From assembly GCA_965651595.1 (NCBI GenBank), contig CBFGTA010000051.1:1-16138 (forward strand): a stretch of DNA of 16,138 nucleotides. Direction: 5' to 3'. Below are positions 1 to 6,608 of the stretch, piece by piece. Below the pieces are notes generated by a model. It worked only from the letters and a program-made list of their open reading frames with translations. It made no database searches and was not told the DNA's origin. The stretch is from CBFGTA01 sp965651595. GTDB lineage: Bacteria > Actinomycetota > Actinomycetes > S36-B12 > UBA10799. Each line of letters starts with the position of its first letter. Positions within the stretch are counted from its first letter, which is position 1. The translations under genes were made by a program, and so were the position numbers.

Positions 1-60
1 TACTACGACGTGGTGGCGCGCCTATTGGTGCTGTGGCGCGCGGGATGCGTGTGCGGCTAG
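1..60 (+). CDS. Possible 3' tip of a forward gene, truncated by the window edge
   Basis: Frame 1 is open from the first base to a TAG at 58-60 and reads YYDVVARLLVLWRAGCVCG. The codons are mostly G/C-ending, as in the real genes here. Only 19 residues are visible, so no family can be assigned and the opening could be chance. Bases 61-121 show nothing I can interpret. Confidence 0.22.
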   Translation, partial: YYDVVARLLVLWRAGCVCG

Positions 61-121
61 CAGCTTTCGCCTGCAGTGTTGAGACGAGGGGCTAGGTAGT
101 TGCGCCCGTGGCGGGGAGCGC

Positions 122-1954
122 TTAGCGGAAGCGTTTGGCTTTCTTCACGCGGTAGCGCTGTTTGATGTTGAGGGCGCGGTACTCGTCGGTGGCTTTGGCG
201 CGGTAGCGCACCACGAGGGTGAACGCGCAGCGGCCGTTGGTGCGGATGGTGAGTTTGCGGCCCGGGCCGCTAATCAGGCGGTGGCACCGCACGTCACCGC
301 GGGCCGACATTCCACGGATCAGACCCGCTGCGCGCACGGGCACGCCTTCGCGCGTGGTGGCGTTCCTGCGGTTCAGCACGGTCGCGCCCTGTGGCTTGAT
401 GCGCTTGGGTACTTGCTTGGCCCGCAGTTGCTGACGTTCTTTGGTGGGGGTCGGGCCAGGCCCAGCGCCAGCGACCGTCAAGGGGAGAGTGCGGGAGTTG
501 GACTGGACGAGGCCGAGGATGGTGTTGGATGCGGTGAACTCCGGATTGAATGATCCGGACTCGGTCGGCGTGCCCGTGATTGTGTTGCCGGTTAGTGTGA
601 GGCCCGCAGGGAGAGCGCCGGAGGTCAGGGCCACGGTCACGGGCGCCGCACCAGTCGTTGTGATAGGGGCACTATATGGCTGGCCCTGGGCAGCTTCGGG
701 CAAGCTGTTGGTAGTGATCTCGGCAGGGGCTTCGTCAGCGAAGCGCAGCGACGCGTAGCCAGTGCCTTGCGCAACGTCCGGGTCTGCGAGCAGCGCCGCC
801 CATACGAGAGCGTCCTCGTCGAACGTCACCTGGGCCGGAGATCCTCCCTGGGCGCCGCCTGCACCCCCATTGTTGCGCGTCCCTTGCAGAGCACGTCCAG
901 CGATCACCAGGGTGCCGGGGGAGACTCCCTGGCCCGTCGCGCCTACGCCGGGAGCGTTGCGGATCGGCTGCAGGGATGTGCCGCCGATAGCGGTGAACTG
1001 CCCGTCGTTGACAGTGGACGTGCCTCCTCCGCCACCAACATTGCCCTGGAAGGATCCGCCGCCGCCAACACCAGCGCCGGGACCGGCCTGCTCGGAACCG
1101 GCTCCGCCACGGGCAGTCACGTTTCCGGTATCTATCGTCAGGGTCCCGGCACTACCAGGACCACTTCCCTGCCGTGCTCCTCCCCCACCGATTCCTGCTC
1201 CTCCGGCGTAAACAATCGCAGAAATGGTCGCCCCATCACCGCCCGTGGCCGTCACGATGCCGCCGTTGATTGTGATCGACCCGCCGTTACCGCGATCGCC
1301 GCCGCCGATGCCAGCCCCAGCGCTACCGCCGGAGGCGTCCACGATGGTGTTGGCCCCTTCGATGGTGATCGTTCCCCCGGCCCCTTGGTAGCCGCCCCCG
1401 ATGCCCGCGCCCTGCGCGCCGCCGGTTGCTGTGACGTCCGCTCCGGCCCGGATTTCGATGGTGCCACCGCTGCCTTGACCGCCACCTCCGATTCCGGCGG
1501 CACGGTTGCCGCCGGTCACCTCGACCGCGGCCCCGTCGATGATGATCGTGCCCGAGTTCTCGCCAACTCCTCCACCGATGCCAGCACGGTTAAAAGGGGG
1601 TTCCGTCACGCGCAGCAGACCCGAGACTTCCCCTTCGGCGGTATCCGTGATCGTCAGCGTCGTGTCGACGGGAACCCCGAAGCCGCTCTGTACAGTCAGC
1701 CCAGCACCGTTGAGGTCGATGGTCTTAGTCGCATTGGTGTCACTCGCGAGATCAAAACGATTACCACCAATCGTCAACGTGCTGGTCAGCCGGACGGTCG
1801 TAGCTGACGATCCCCAACAGTCTCTGAATGTAGTGAAGTCGCTGGCGTCACAGGTAGTGGCTAGGGCAGGGGAGGTGATACCGGTCATGAGGGCTGCGGC
1901 AACAGCCATCGAGGTGGCTGCGGCGGCAATTGGGCGAGTTAGGCGATGAGGCAT
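122..1954 (-). CDS. Exported Gly-rich repeat surface protein with a putative Ig (He_PIG-like) domain
   Basis: The 610-residue product starts with a Sec signal peptide (residues 1-32, ending SPALA before TTCDAS). Residues ~123-345 hold about seven imperfect ~28-30 residue repeats built on AGIGGG..G.GGTI.I..G..VTATGG. The alternation of Gly turns and short beta strands suggests a beta-helix or stacked solenoid. Residues ~411-494 (EITTNSLPEA... GLTLTGNTITGTP) match the putative Ig / He_PIG pattern of actinobacterial surface proteins. Residues ~505-610 are very basic, with two cysteines (557, 576) and a KKAKRFR end; I cannot name that domain. There is no LPXTG and no C-terminal TM, so it is probably secreted or held to the wall by charge. 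The ATG is supported by the signal peptide and by a promoter ending 6 nt upstream. Function is unknown; adhesin or matrix protein is inference. Confidence 0.8.
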   Translation of the reverse strand: MPHRLTRPIAAAATSMAVAAALMTGITSPALATTCDASDFTTFRDCWGSSATTVRLTSTLTIGGNRFDLASDTNATKTIDLNGAGLTVQSGFGVPVDTTLTITDTAEGEVSGLLRVTEPPFNRAGIGGGVGENSGTIIIDGAAVEVTGGNRAAGIGGGGQGSGGTIEIRAGADVTATGGAQGAGIGGGYQGAGGTITIEGANTIVDASGGSAGAGIGGGDRGNGGSITINGGIVTATGGDGATISAIVYAGGAGIGGGGARQGSGPGSAGTLTIDTGNVTARGGAGSEQAGPGAGVGGGGSFQGNVGGGGGTSTVNDGQFTAIGGTSLQPIRNAPGVGATGQGVSPGTLVIAGRALQGTRNNGGAGGAQGGSPAQVTFDEDALVWAALLADPDVAQGTGYASLRFADEAPAEITTNSLPEAAQGQPYSAPITTTGAAPVTVALTSGALPAGLTLTGNTITGTPTESGSFNPEFTASNTILGLVQSNSRTLPLTVAGAGPGPTPTKERQQLRAKQVPKRIKPQGATVLNRRNATTREGVPVRAAGLIRGMSARGDVRCHRLISGPGRKLTIRTNGRCAFTLVVRYRAKATDEYRALNIKQRYRVKKAKRFR

Positions 1955-1960
1955 AGGGCA

Positions 1961-1990
1961 GTCTTACCAGTCCATTGTTCAACCGTTCAA
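1961..1990 (-). promoter_or_regulatory. Candidate leaderless promoter of the Gly-rich protein gene
   Basis: On the minus strand TTGAAC (1985-1990), an 18-bp spacer and TAAGAC (1961-1966) are followed after 6 nt by the ATG. A second TTGAAC (1977-1982) makes an 8-bp-spaced direct repeat with the first. There is no Shine-Dalgarno, so a leaderless mRNA fits. The -10 ends in C rather than the usual T. Confidence 0.4.
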
Positions 1991-2046
1991 CACGATCATC
2001 ATTCTCGATACGTCCTGCCAGCCACGTGCACTCGGGTCCAGGCAAG

Positions 2047-2075
2047 TTGAGGGGGCGGGGCGTCGGGACTAGTGT
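2047..2075 (+). promoter_or_regulatory. Candidate promoter of the pentapeptide-repeat gene
   Basis: TTGAGG (2047-2052), a 17-bp spacer and TAGTGT (2070-2075) form a sigma70-type promoter on the plus strand. It would give a ~135-nt 5' leader before the ATG at 2219, in contrast to the apparently leaderless divergent gene. Confidence 0.4.
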
Positions 2076-2093
2076 TTTGCCACAAGGCGTTCG

Positions 2094-2121
2094 GACCGCG
2101 CCCTGATCAGACCGCGCCCTG
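2094..2121 (+). repeat. 12-bp direct repeat in the pentapeptide gene leader
   Basis: GACCGCGCCCTG occurs at 2094-2105 and again at 2110-2121, offset 16 bp. Further down the same leader GGTCCACCGGG occurs twice and GGGCCA three times. The leader is therefore repetitive; no known riboswitch fold is recognised. Confidence 0.6.
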
Positions 2122-2218
2122 GGCCGTCGGATGTGGTCCACCGGGGGCTAGGCAGCCAAACGGGCCAACTGGGCCAGATGCGAACGGGTCCACCGGGCCA
2201 GCCGAAGAGGAGCGTCAC

Positions 2219-3553
2219 ATGAGGGTGTTCACGAGTGCTTGTGCGGTATTCCTCCTAGTGGCGGGAGCCGTGACCGCCGCTCCCGCCGTGGCCAGTCCGA
2301 CAGCGCAGGACGTCCCAGTAGCCACCGAGGCCTCAGTGACCCTTGAGGCACCTTCGCTATCGGTGGCGCTGCGCGGTGATGGGCCCCGCCAGGCGCTGCG
2401 CCGCCTGTGTCAGCGGGTCCTGGGACCCCAATGCACCGACGACCCGGCCACCAACATCAAACGGCTGCGGGCCAAACTGCGCGGCGCCGACTTGAGCAAC
2501 CTCAACCTCCAAGGGCTGCGCCTCGCGGGTGTCAACCTGAGCCGAGCCCGACTGCAGGGCGCCGACCTGCGAGGCGCTGTGCTGAAGCGAGTCAAGCTGC
2601 GCGGGGCCCGACTGCAGCGCGCCAAACTAGCCGGTGCGGTGCTCACCCGGTCGAACCTGAAGCGCACGGATCTACGCAAGGCAAACCTCAAGCGCGCCCA
2701 ACTGACCCGGGCCGTCTTGAATCGGGCCAACCTGTCGAAGGCAAACCTGACCGGAGCTGACCTCAGTGGCGTGCGGGGTAAGCGCCTCAAAGCCCGCAAC
2801 GCCAAACTGTCGCGAGTTGACTTCGGCCCACCGGGGGCACCGACCAGCAACCAGGTCAGGAGTTCGGCCACCTGCCCGCCATCGTGCGCTGGCGCCAAGC
2901 TCTCTGGGGCCGATTTCTCCGGGGCCACTCTGGTCGGCACCAACTTCACCAGCGCCACTCTCACCAACGCATCATTCATTGGTGCCTACCTGGAGAAGGC
3001 CATCTTGCAGTCCGCCAACGCGACGAGTGCCAACTTCACCCAGGCCAGCCTGCCCCGCACCCAGTTGACTCTCACCAACTTGTCAAAGGCGAACTTTTGG
3101 GAGGCTCGCCTCAGCGGGGCCGGCTTCTACCTCACCAACGTCCAGGGCACGTACTTTGGTGGGGCAGGGCTGTCGGGCGTGATCGTCGATGGCGGCCTCT
3201 TGGGCGTGCCCGCCAACTTCCCCGCCAACTACACCCTTCGCAGTGGCTACATCGTCGGACCCGGGGTGATCATCGAAACTCCCATTGGAGTGCCAACCGG
3301 CAAGTTCCTCAACTTCGCTGGGGTAAACCTCACCGGCGCCACCCTCCAACTGCAGTATCAGGCGGGAATGGCGCTGACAGGTGCGAATCTCACCAACGCT
3401 GTGCTCAAGAACATGGTGATGACCAATACCAACTTCGCAAACGCCAACCTGACTGGAGCCAGTCTGCCCGGCACCCAGTTCGGCGGCGGAAACACGTGGA
3501 CCGGAGCCATCTGCCCCAGCGGCAACCCCGGCCCCTACCCCTGCACCAACTGA
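2219..3553 (+). CDS. Exported pentapeptide-repeat protein
   Basis: The 444-residue product has a signal peptide (MRVFTSACAVFLLVAGAVTA, cleavage near AVASP). It is followed by pentapeptide repeats of the A(D/N)LXX type in three blocks: ~86-207, ~225-320 and ~363-422. Such repeats fold as right-handed quadrilateral beta-helices. The first block is rich in Lys/Arg (LKRVKLRGARL, NLKRTDLRKANLKRAQL), giving a strongly basic face; later blocks are Ala/Asn/Thr-rich. Cysteines occur in pairs (64/72, 219/223, 432/442) and could form disulfides outside the cell. The frame stays open upstream to a GTG at 2072, but GAGGAG just upstream and the signal peptide fix the start at ATG 2219. The export signal argues against a Qnr/MfpA-like gyrase-protection role. 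Specific function is unknown. Confidence 0.85.
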   Translation: MRVFTSACAVFLLVAGAVTAAPAVASPTAQDVPVATEASVTLEAPSLSVALRGDGPRQALRRLCQRVLGPQCTDDPATNIKRLRAKLRGADLSNLNLQGLRLAGVNLSRARLQGADLRGAVLKRVKLRGARLQRAKLAGAVLTRSNLKRTDLRKANLKRAQLTRAVLNRANLSKANLTGADLSGVRGKRLKARNAKLSRVDFGPPGAPTSNQVRSSATCPPSCAGAKLSGADFSGATLVGTNFTSATLTNASFIGAYLEKAILQSANATSANFTQASLPRTQLTLTNLSKANFWEARLSGAGFYLTNVQGTYFGGAGLSGVIVDGGLLGVPANFPANYTLRSGYIVGPGVIIETPIGVPTGKFLNFAGVNLTGATLQLQYQAGMALTGANLTNAVLKNMVMTNTNFANANLTGASLPGTQFGGGNTWTGAICPSGNPGPYPCTN

Positions 3554-3581
3554 CCCGTACCCCCCTCTGCCGCGCTGGGAC

Positions 3582-3609
3582 TGGACACACAGCTGGTTAC
3601 ATGTAACAC
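3582..3609 (+). promoter_or_regulatory. mazEF promoter with overlapping palindromic operator
   Basis: TGGACA (3582-3587), a 16-bp spacer and TAACAC (3604-3609) precede the mazE ATG by 7 nt. The perfect palindrome GTTACATGTAAC (3596-3607) covers the spacer and most of the -10. A dyad there is the expected place for autorepression by the MazE-MazF complex, as in other type II modules; that role is inferred. Confidence 0.55.
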
Positions 3610-3616
3610 TTGGGGG

Positions 3617-3820
3617 ATGGACGTCAAGGATCGCGTTCAGGCCTACCGCGACAGAATGCGCGCCCAAGGGCTCAGGCCTCTCCAGATGTGGGTGCCAGAT
3701 GTGCGCGACGCGTCATTCCTCGAAGGCGCGAAGCAGCATTGCGACGCAATCAACCAGTCGACGGCCGACGACGACGTGTTCTGGGAAGAAGTGGCGGTCA
3801 GCTGGGATGAGTCCGATTGA
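3617..3820 (+). CDS. mazE: Antitoxin, MazE-like (DUF3018 type)
   Basis: This 67-residue protein begins MDVKDRVQAYRDRMRAQGLR and continues PLQMWVPDVRDASFLEGAKQ, the recognisable core of the short DUF3018 antitoxin family paired with MazF toxins. The acidic C-terminus (STADDDVFWEEVAVSWDESD) is the usual toxin-neutralising tail. The ATG follows a run of five G with almost no gap, so it may be read from a leaderless or near-leaderless mRNA. Its TGA overlaps the TTG start of mazF by 4 nt (3817-3820), coupling the two. Predicted role: bind MazF, block its RNase site, and repress the shared promoter. Confidence 0.85.
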   Translation: MDVKDRVQAYRDRMRAQGLRPLQMWVPDVRDASFLEGAKQHCDAINQSTADDDVFWEEVAVSWDESD

Positions 3821-4146
3821 AACGGGGAGAAATTTGGAGCATCGCCGGTGGCGTCTATACGAGTAAGCCGCGACCAGCAGTCATCATTCGCGACGACGCG
3901 TTCGCTACCCTCAATTCCGTCACCGTCATCCCGCTGACCTCGACTGCGGTCGAACATGCGGGCTATCTTCGAGTTGCGATTGAGCCACATTCGGACAGTG
4001 GGTTGACGACAGCGAGTTTCGCGATGATCGACAAGATTTCGTCGGTGCGTCGGTCTCACGTTTCCGAGCGCATCGGTCGAGTTACAGAATCTGATCTGCT
4101 GAACATCGAACGTTCCCTGCTCGTCTTCCTCGGCATGGCCCGCTAG
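3817..4146 (+). CDS. mazF: Type II toxin, MazF/PemK-family endoribonuclease
   Basis: The 109-residue product starts MKRGEIWSIAGG, then KPRPAVIIRDD, VTVIPLTST and SFAMIDKISSVRR. These are the standard MazF/PemK blocks, including the conserved Arg after the first strand and the Thr/Ser in the IPLTS segment that line the RNA-cleaving groove. Length is normal for the family. The TTG at 3817 is the only plausible start, because TGA lies in frame at 3808-3810 and only GTC and CGA codons intervene. TTG inside the upstream stop should keep toxin output below antitoxin. It is followed after 79 bp by the unrelated DUF4446 gene with its own -10. All key motifs are present, so the module looks intact. 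The cleavage sequence cannot be predicted. Confidence 0.9.
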   Translation: MKRGEIWSIAGGVYTSKPRPAVIIRDDAFATLNSVTVIPLTSTAVEHAGYLRVAIEPHSDSGLTTASFAMIDKISSVRRSHVSERIGRVTESDLLNIERSLLVFLGMAR

Positions 4147-4213
4147 GTAGCGCCCGCTCTCGATGTGCCGAACGAGTTGTGAGCGCTTGCACCCGGTGGT
4201 CGCCTGCACCCAC

Positions 4214-4219
4214 TAGGAT
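4214..4219 (+). promoter_or_regulatory. Leaderless-type -10 box of the DUF4446-pheA operon
   Basis: TAGGAT fits TANNNT, and exactly 6 nt separate it from the ATG at 4226, putting the probable start of transcription at the A of ATG. No Shine-Dalgarno precedes the ATG and the -35 is not obvious. Confidence 0.5.
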
Positions 4220-4225
4220 CGGGCC

Positions 4226-4705
4226 ATGCTTGCCGCCGCCGTGATCCTCGCTCTGTTCGCGGTCGTGCTCGCGGGTGGGGCGTTCTGGCTCGCGGGCAAG
4301 GCGGTGCGGATCTCGCGGCAATCCGGTATGGCCGCCAAGCGGCTGGCCACTCTGGACCCAGACGTGGTTGAGGGGCTGCTCGATCGGGCGGCAGCGATTG
4401 ATGCCGCCAACGTGGCGCTCGACCAACTCGGGGCGCTCGTGCAGGCCACCCGCGACGACATCGCCCACTCGCTGCGCCATGTGGCAGTCGTGCGCTACGA
4501 CGCGTTCCGCGACATCACTGGTCGCATGTCGTACTCGACGGCCATCCTCGACGACACCGGCGACGGGGTGGTGCTGACGAGCCTGCATGGGCGCACCGAG
4601 ACCCAAACCTTCGCCAAGGCCGTTCGAGTGGGTGAGGCCGAAGGACTCACCCCGGAGGAAGAACAAGCCGTGGCCCACGCCTGGAAGGGAGGCGTCACCT
4701 CGTGA
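4226..4705 (+). CDS. DUF4446 family membrane-anchored protein
   Basis: The 159-residue product has one N-terminal TM helix (residues ~2-25). A Leu/Ala-rich, probably coiled segment (~37-80) follows. The conserved part is HVAVVRYDAFRDITGRMSYS, then AILDDTGDGVVLTSLHGR and a C-terminal LTPEEEQAVAHA, the hallmark blocks of DUF4446. The biochemical role of that family is unknown. Its TGA overlaps the pheA GTG start by 4 nt, so the two are translationally coupled; similar neighbourhoods with pheA/serS are familiar from actinobacteria. The start is set by the -10 box 6 nt upstream. Confidence 0.88.
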   Translation: MLAAAVILALFAVVLAGGAFWLAGKAVRISRQSGMAAKRLATLDPDVVEGLLDRAAAIDAANVALDQLGALVQATRDDIAHSLRHVAVVRYDAFRDITGRMSYSTAILDDTGDGVVLTSLHGRTETQTFAKAVRVGEAEGLTPEEEQAVAHAWKGGVTS

Positions 4706-5670
4706 ACGCCCCACACCTCACCCCGGCCGACGGCCCCGTCGAGACGGTCGCCTACCTTGGCCCGCGCGGCACGTTCACCGAGATCGCCATGCGGTCGCTC
4801 GCCCCTGACGCCGCCGACCACGCGATCGCCTTGCCCACTGTGGACGCGGTCCTCGACGCGGTGCGGTCGGGGAGGGTCACCTCGGGAGTCGTGCCGATCG
4901 AGAACTCGCTCGAGGGCCCGGTCACGCCGACCATCGATTCGTTGTCGCGCTCGGACGCGCCGCTGGTGATTGTCGGCGAGTGGGCGCTACCGGTGCAGTT
5001 CGCGCTACTCGGTCGGGCCGGGACAGAACTGGGCGATATTCGCCGCGTGACCACGATCCCGATCGCGGCCGCCCAGTGCCGGCAGTGGCTCGACGCTCAC
5101 GTACCCGGCGCCCACATCGTGGCGGCACTATCGACTGCTCACGCGGCCCAGCGCGTGGCCGAGGACGACCCGCCAGCCGCCGACGCAGCCATCAGCGCCG
5201 CCATCGCCGCCGAACACTACGGACTCGAGGTACTCGCCACCAACATCGGCGACAACCCGGATGCCTCGACCCGATTCGTCCACGTCCGACCCCCGACTGC
5301 CCCGCCTGAGCGCACTGGTGCCGACAAGACGTCACTGGTGCTGTTTATGCGTGAGGACCACGCGGGCGCTCTGCAAGAGATCCTCACCGAGTTCGCTGTG
5401 CGGGGAGTCAATTTGACCCGCATCGAGTCGCGCCCGACTCGTCGCCAACTCGGTGACTACTACTTCTCGATCGACTGCGAGGGCCACATCGCCGATGCGC
5501 GCGTGGCCGAGGCCCTGATGGGGCTGAGTCGCGTGTGCGCAGACGTGCGCTACCTAGGGTCCTACCCGCGCCACGACGGCAAGGAGACCCACGTCCGTCC
5601 CGGCACAACTGATGCCGACTTCACTCAAGCGGCGGCTTGGTTGCGGCAGATGCGAGAAGGCCCCGGGTGA
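4702..5670 (+). CDS. pheA: Prephenate dehydratase with C-terminal ACT domain
   Basis: This 322-residue cytoplasmic enzyme converts prephenate to phenylpyruvate in phenylalanine synthesis. The catalytic domain covers ~14-196: YLGPRGTFTEIA (18-29), VVPIENSLEG (63-72) and GDNPDASTRF (183-192), whose TRF triplet carries the catalytic Thr. The ACT domain (~209-288) has GALQEIL (222-228) and ESRPT (242-246), the sites for Phe feedback binding. There is no chorismate mutase domain, as expected for the monofunctional form. GTG 4702 is the start: GGAAGGGAGG lies at the right distance and the codon overlaps the DUF4446 stop. The last ~15 codons are part of a duplicated segment found again at 6609-6654. 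A hairpin directly follows the stop. Confidence 0.95.
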   Translation: MNAPHLTPADGPVETVAYLGPRGTFTEIAMRSLAPDAADHAIALPTVDAVLDAVRSGRVTSGVVPIENSLEGPVTPTIDSLSRSDAPLVIVGEWALPVQFALLGRAGTELGDIRRVTTIPIAAAQCRQWLDAHVPGAHIVAALSTAHAAQRVAEDDPPAADAAISAAIAAEHYGLEVLATNIGDNPDASTRFVHVRPPTAPPERTGADKTSLVLFMREDHAGALQEILTEFAVRGVNLTRIESRPTRRQLGDYYFSIDCEGHIADARVAEALMGLSRVCADVRYLGSYPRHDGKETHVRPGTTDADFTQAAAWLRQMREGPG

Positions 5671-5723
5671 CACCTCGTTGATGAGGTGCCCTCCCAGCCT
5701 TTCCAAGTGCCACCGTCACCCGC
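5626..5723 (+). repeat. Long direct repeat, copy 1 (pheA 3' end plus terminator)
   Basis: This ~98-bp segment covers the last 15 codons of pheA, its stop and its terminator, and recurs at 6609-6709. The core 5633-5697 is identical to 6617-6681 over 65 bp. Differences are a one-base indel left of the core, a missing GG after 5697 and one T/C change. The last 19 bp (5705-5723) match again exactly, and weak similarity continues to ~5747. Confidence 0.93.
5656..5702 (+). terminator. Hairpin terminator after pheA (copy 1)
   Basis: CACCTC (5671-5676) pairs with GAGGTG (5683-5688) around a 6-nt loop. An outer GAAGGC (5656-5661) can pair with GCCTTT (5697-5702). CGGGTGAC (5664-5671) and GTCACCCG (5715-5722) offer an alternative fold. 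There is no T tract. It can work in both directions. Confidence 0.6.
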
Positions 5724-5827
5724 ATACAGCTCCGCTGCACGGCGACATCTTCTCAGCTGGCTCAACGAGGTAGACCTTCTGCTGCTTCCAGGACGGATCC
5801 ATGGGCCAGGCGCGCGGCGTGAGGCGC

Positions 5828-6142
5828 CTATGCGATCGTGATGGTGTCGTCCCCGACTTGCACAGAGACTTGCAAAGTCCCGCCCAGGGCATCGACGTAG
5901 CGCCGAAGCGTGTCCACCTTGGTGTAGTCCACCTGGCCCCGCTCGATTTCTGATACGCGTTTCTGGCTGATCGCCAGCGCCTCAGCGACGTCAGTCTGGG
6001 TCAAGGCCAGCATCTCACGCAACTCGCGAAGCTTGTATGCGCGAACTTCGGCCAGGAGCTGCTCCTTGAACTCAGCTCGACGCTGTGGATCGCCAGGACG
6101 ATCCTCCAAAATGTTGCTTATTGTTCTAGTCATCTCGGTCAC
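5828..6142 (-). CDS. higA: Antitoxin, XRE-family HTH protein (HigA-like)
   Basis: The product is 104 residues from GTG 6142, or 101 from ATG 6133. The core LREMLALTQTDVAEALAISQ then KRVSEIERGQVDYTKVDTLR is a Cro/C1-type helix-turn-helix, followed by ALGGTLQVSVQVGD, the typical end of HigA-type antitoxins. GAGAGGGA lies almost against the GTG and ~10 nt from the ATG, so the ATG may be the true start. The gene begins inside the 3' end of the toxin frame (17-bp overlap), giving the toxin-first order of HigBA systems. It probably represses its own promoter at the large dyad 6565-6598. It appears intact, unlike its toxin. Confidence 0.85.
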   Translation of the reverse strand: MTEMTRTISNILEDRPGDPQRRAEFKEQLLAEVRAYKLRELREMLALTQTDVAEALAISQKRVSEIERGQVDYTKVDTLRRYVDALGGTLQVSVQVGDDTITIA

Positions 6143-6556
6143 TTCCCTCTCTTGAGCGGCGCCGTTTCTTCGGCGGCGAGTCGGCTAGGGCTCCGTCAGT
6201 CTGTCGACGGCGGCCCTTTGCTAGGTGTTGGTCGTACAGGTCGTCAGCAATCGGAATGTTTGTGCGATACCACTGCTTCCACTGCCCCTTCTTGTCTCCC
6301 GCCACTAGCAAGATCGTCCGTCGATCTGGGTCGAACGCGAACAACACTCTTATCTCGCTGCGTCCGGCCGAACCTGGTCTCAACTCCTTCATATTGCTGT
6401 GACGCGAGCCAGCGATGGTGTCGACTAGTGCCGACCTAGACCTAGACCTGGGCCGAGTTCCTCCAGAATCTCTATCGCCGCAACGATTCGGTCGAATGTC
6501 ACTTCGTCAACAGACCTCAGCCAATCTTCGATGTGCTCAATATTGACCACCCACAC
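6126..6556 (-). pseudogene. higB: HigB-like (RelE/Gp49 superfamily) toxin, frameshifted
   Basis: Two frames together make one toxin. The first part starts at GTG 6556, reads WVVNIEHIEDWLRSVDEVTF through EELGPGLGLGRH and stops at TAG 6425-6427 (43 residues). The second part (ORF from ATG 6392, frame open above it) gives VDTIAGSRHSNMKELRPGSA, then RSEIRVLFAFDPDRR, DKKGQWKQWYRTNIPIADDL and a basic tail ending at 6126. The MKELRPG, RVLFAFDP and WYRTNIPIADDLY blocks are characteristic of phage Gp49-like/HigB toxins. The break lies at tandem ACCTAG units (forward 6434-6451) just before GGCACTAG; an in-frame 6-bp duplication plus one lost base would explain it. The basic C-terminal ~30 residues are longer than usual. 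It is most likely inactive; a sequencing error or recoding are alternatives. Confidence 0.8.
6434..6451. repeat. Hexamer tandem repeat at the toxin frameshift
   Basis: ACCTAG, ACCTAG, ACCTGG follow one another on the plus strand (AGGTCT-type units on the coding strand). Such a run is prone to slippage and coincides with the loss of the toxin frame. Confidence 0.8.
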
Positions 6557-6562
6557 GCGAAA

Positions 6563-6598
6563 ACTATACCCTTTATCTTCTAGACGGTAAAGGGTATA
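6563..6598 (-). promoter_or_regulatory. higBA promoter embedded in a large perfect-arm dyad operator
   Basis: TATACCCTTTA (6565-6575) and TAAAGGGTATA (6588-6598) are perfect 11-bp inverted arms with a 12-bp spacer. The palindrome TCTAGA (6579-6584) lies exactly at their centre. On the minus strand -35 TTTACC (6586-6591), a 17-bp spacer and -10 TATAGT (6563-6568) sit on the two arms. The toxin GTG (6556) follows the -10 by 6 nt, so the mRNA is probably leaderless. A HigA dimer pair on the arms would block RNA polymerase. This AT-rich block stands out from its surroundings. Confidence 0.72.
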
Positions 6599-6608
6599 TG
6601 GTGGCACC

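Noticed and set aside
767..1807. 346-codon forward frame opposite the Gly-rich gene
   Set aside because: It is the antisense shadow of the Gly-rich repeat codons; the minus frame has a signal peptide, domains and a promoter.
2072..2218. N-terminal extension of the pentapeptide protein from GTG 2072
   Set aside because: GAGGAG and a signal peptide point to ATG 2219, and GTG 2072 lies inside the proposed -10 box.
5808..5829. AGGCGC/GCGCCT hairpin at the higA stop as terminator
   Set aside because: It has 6-bp arms, a 10-nt loop, no T tract and overlaps the stop codon; support is too weak to list.
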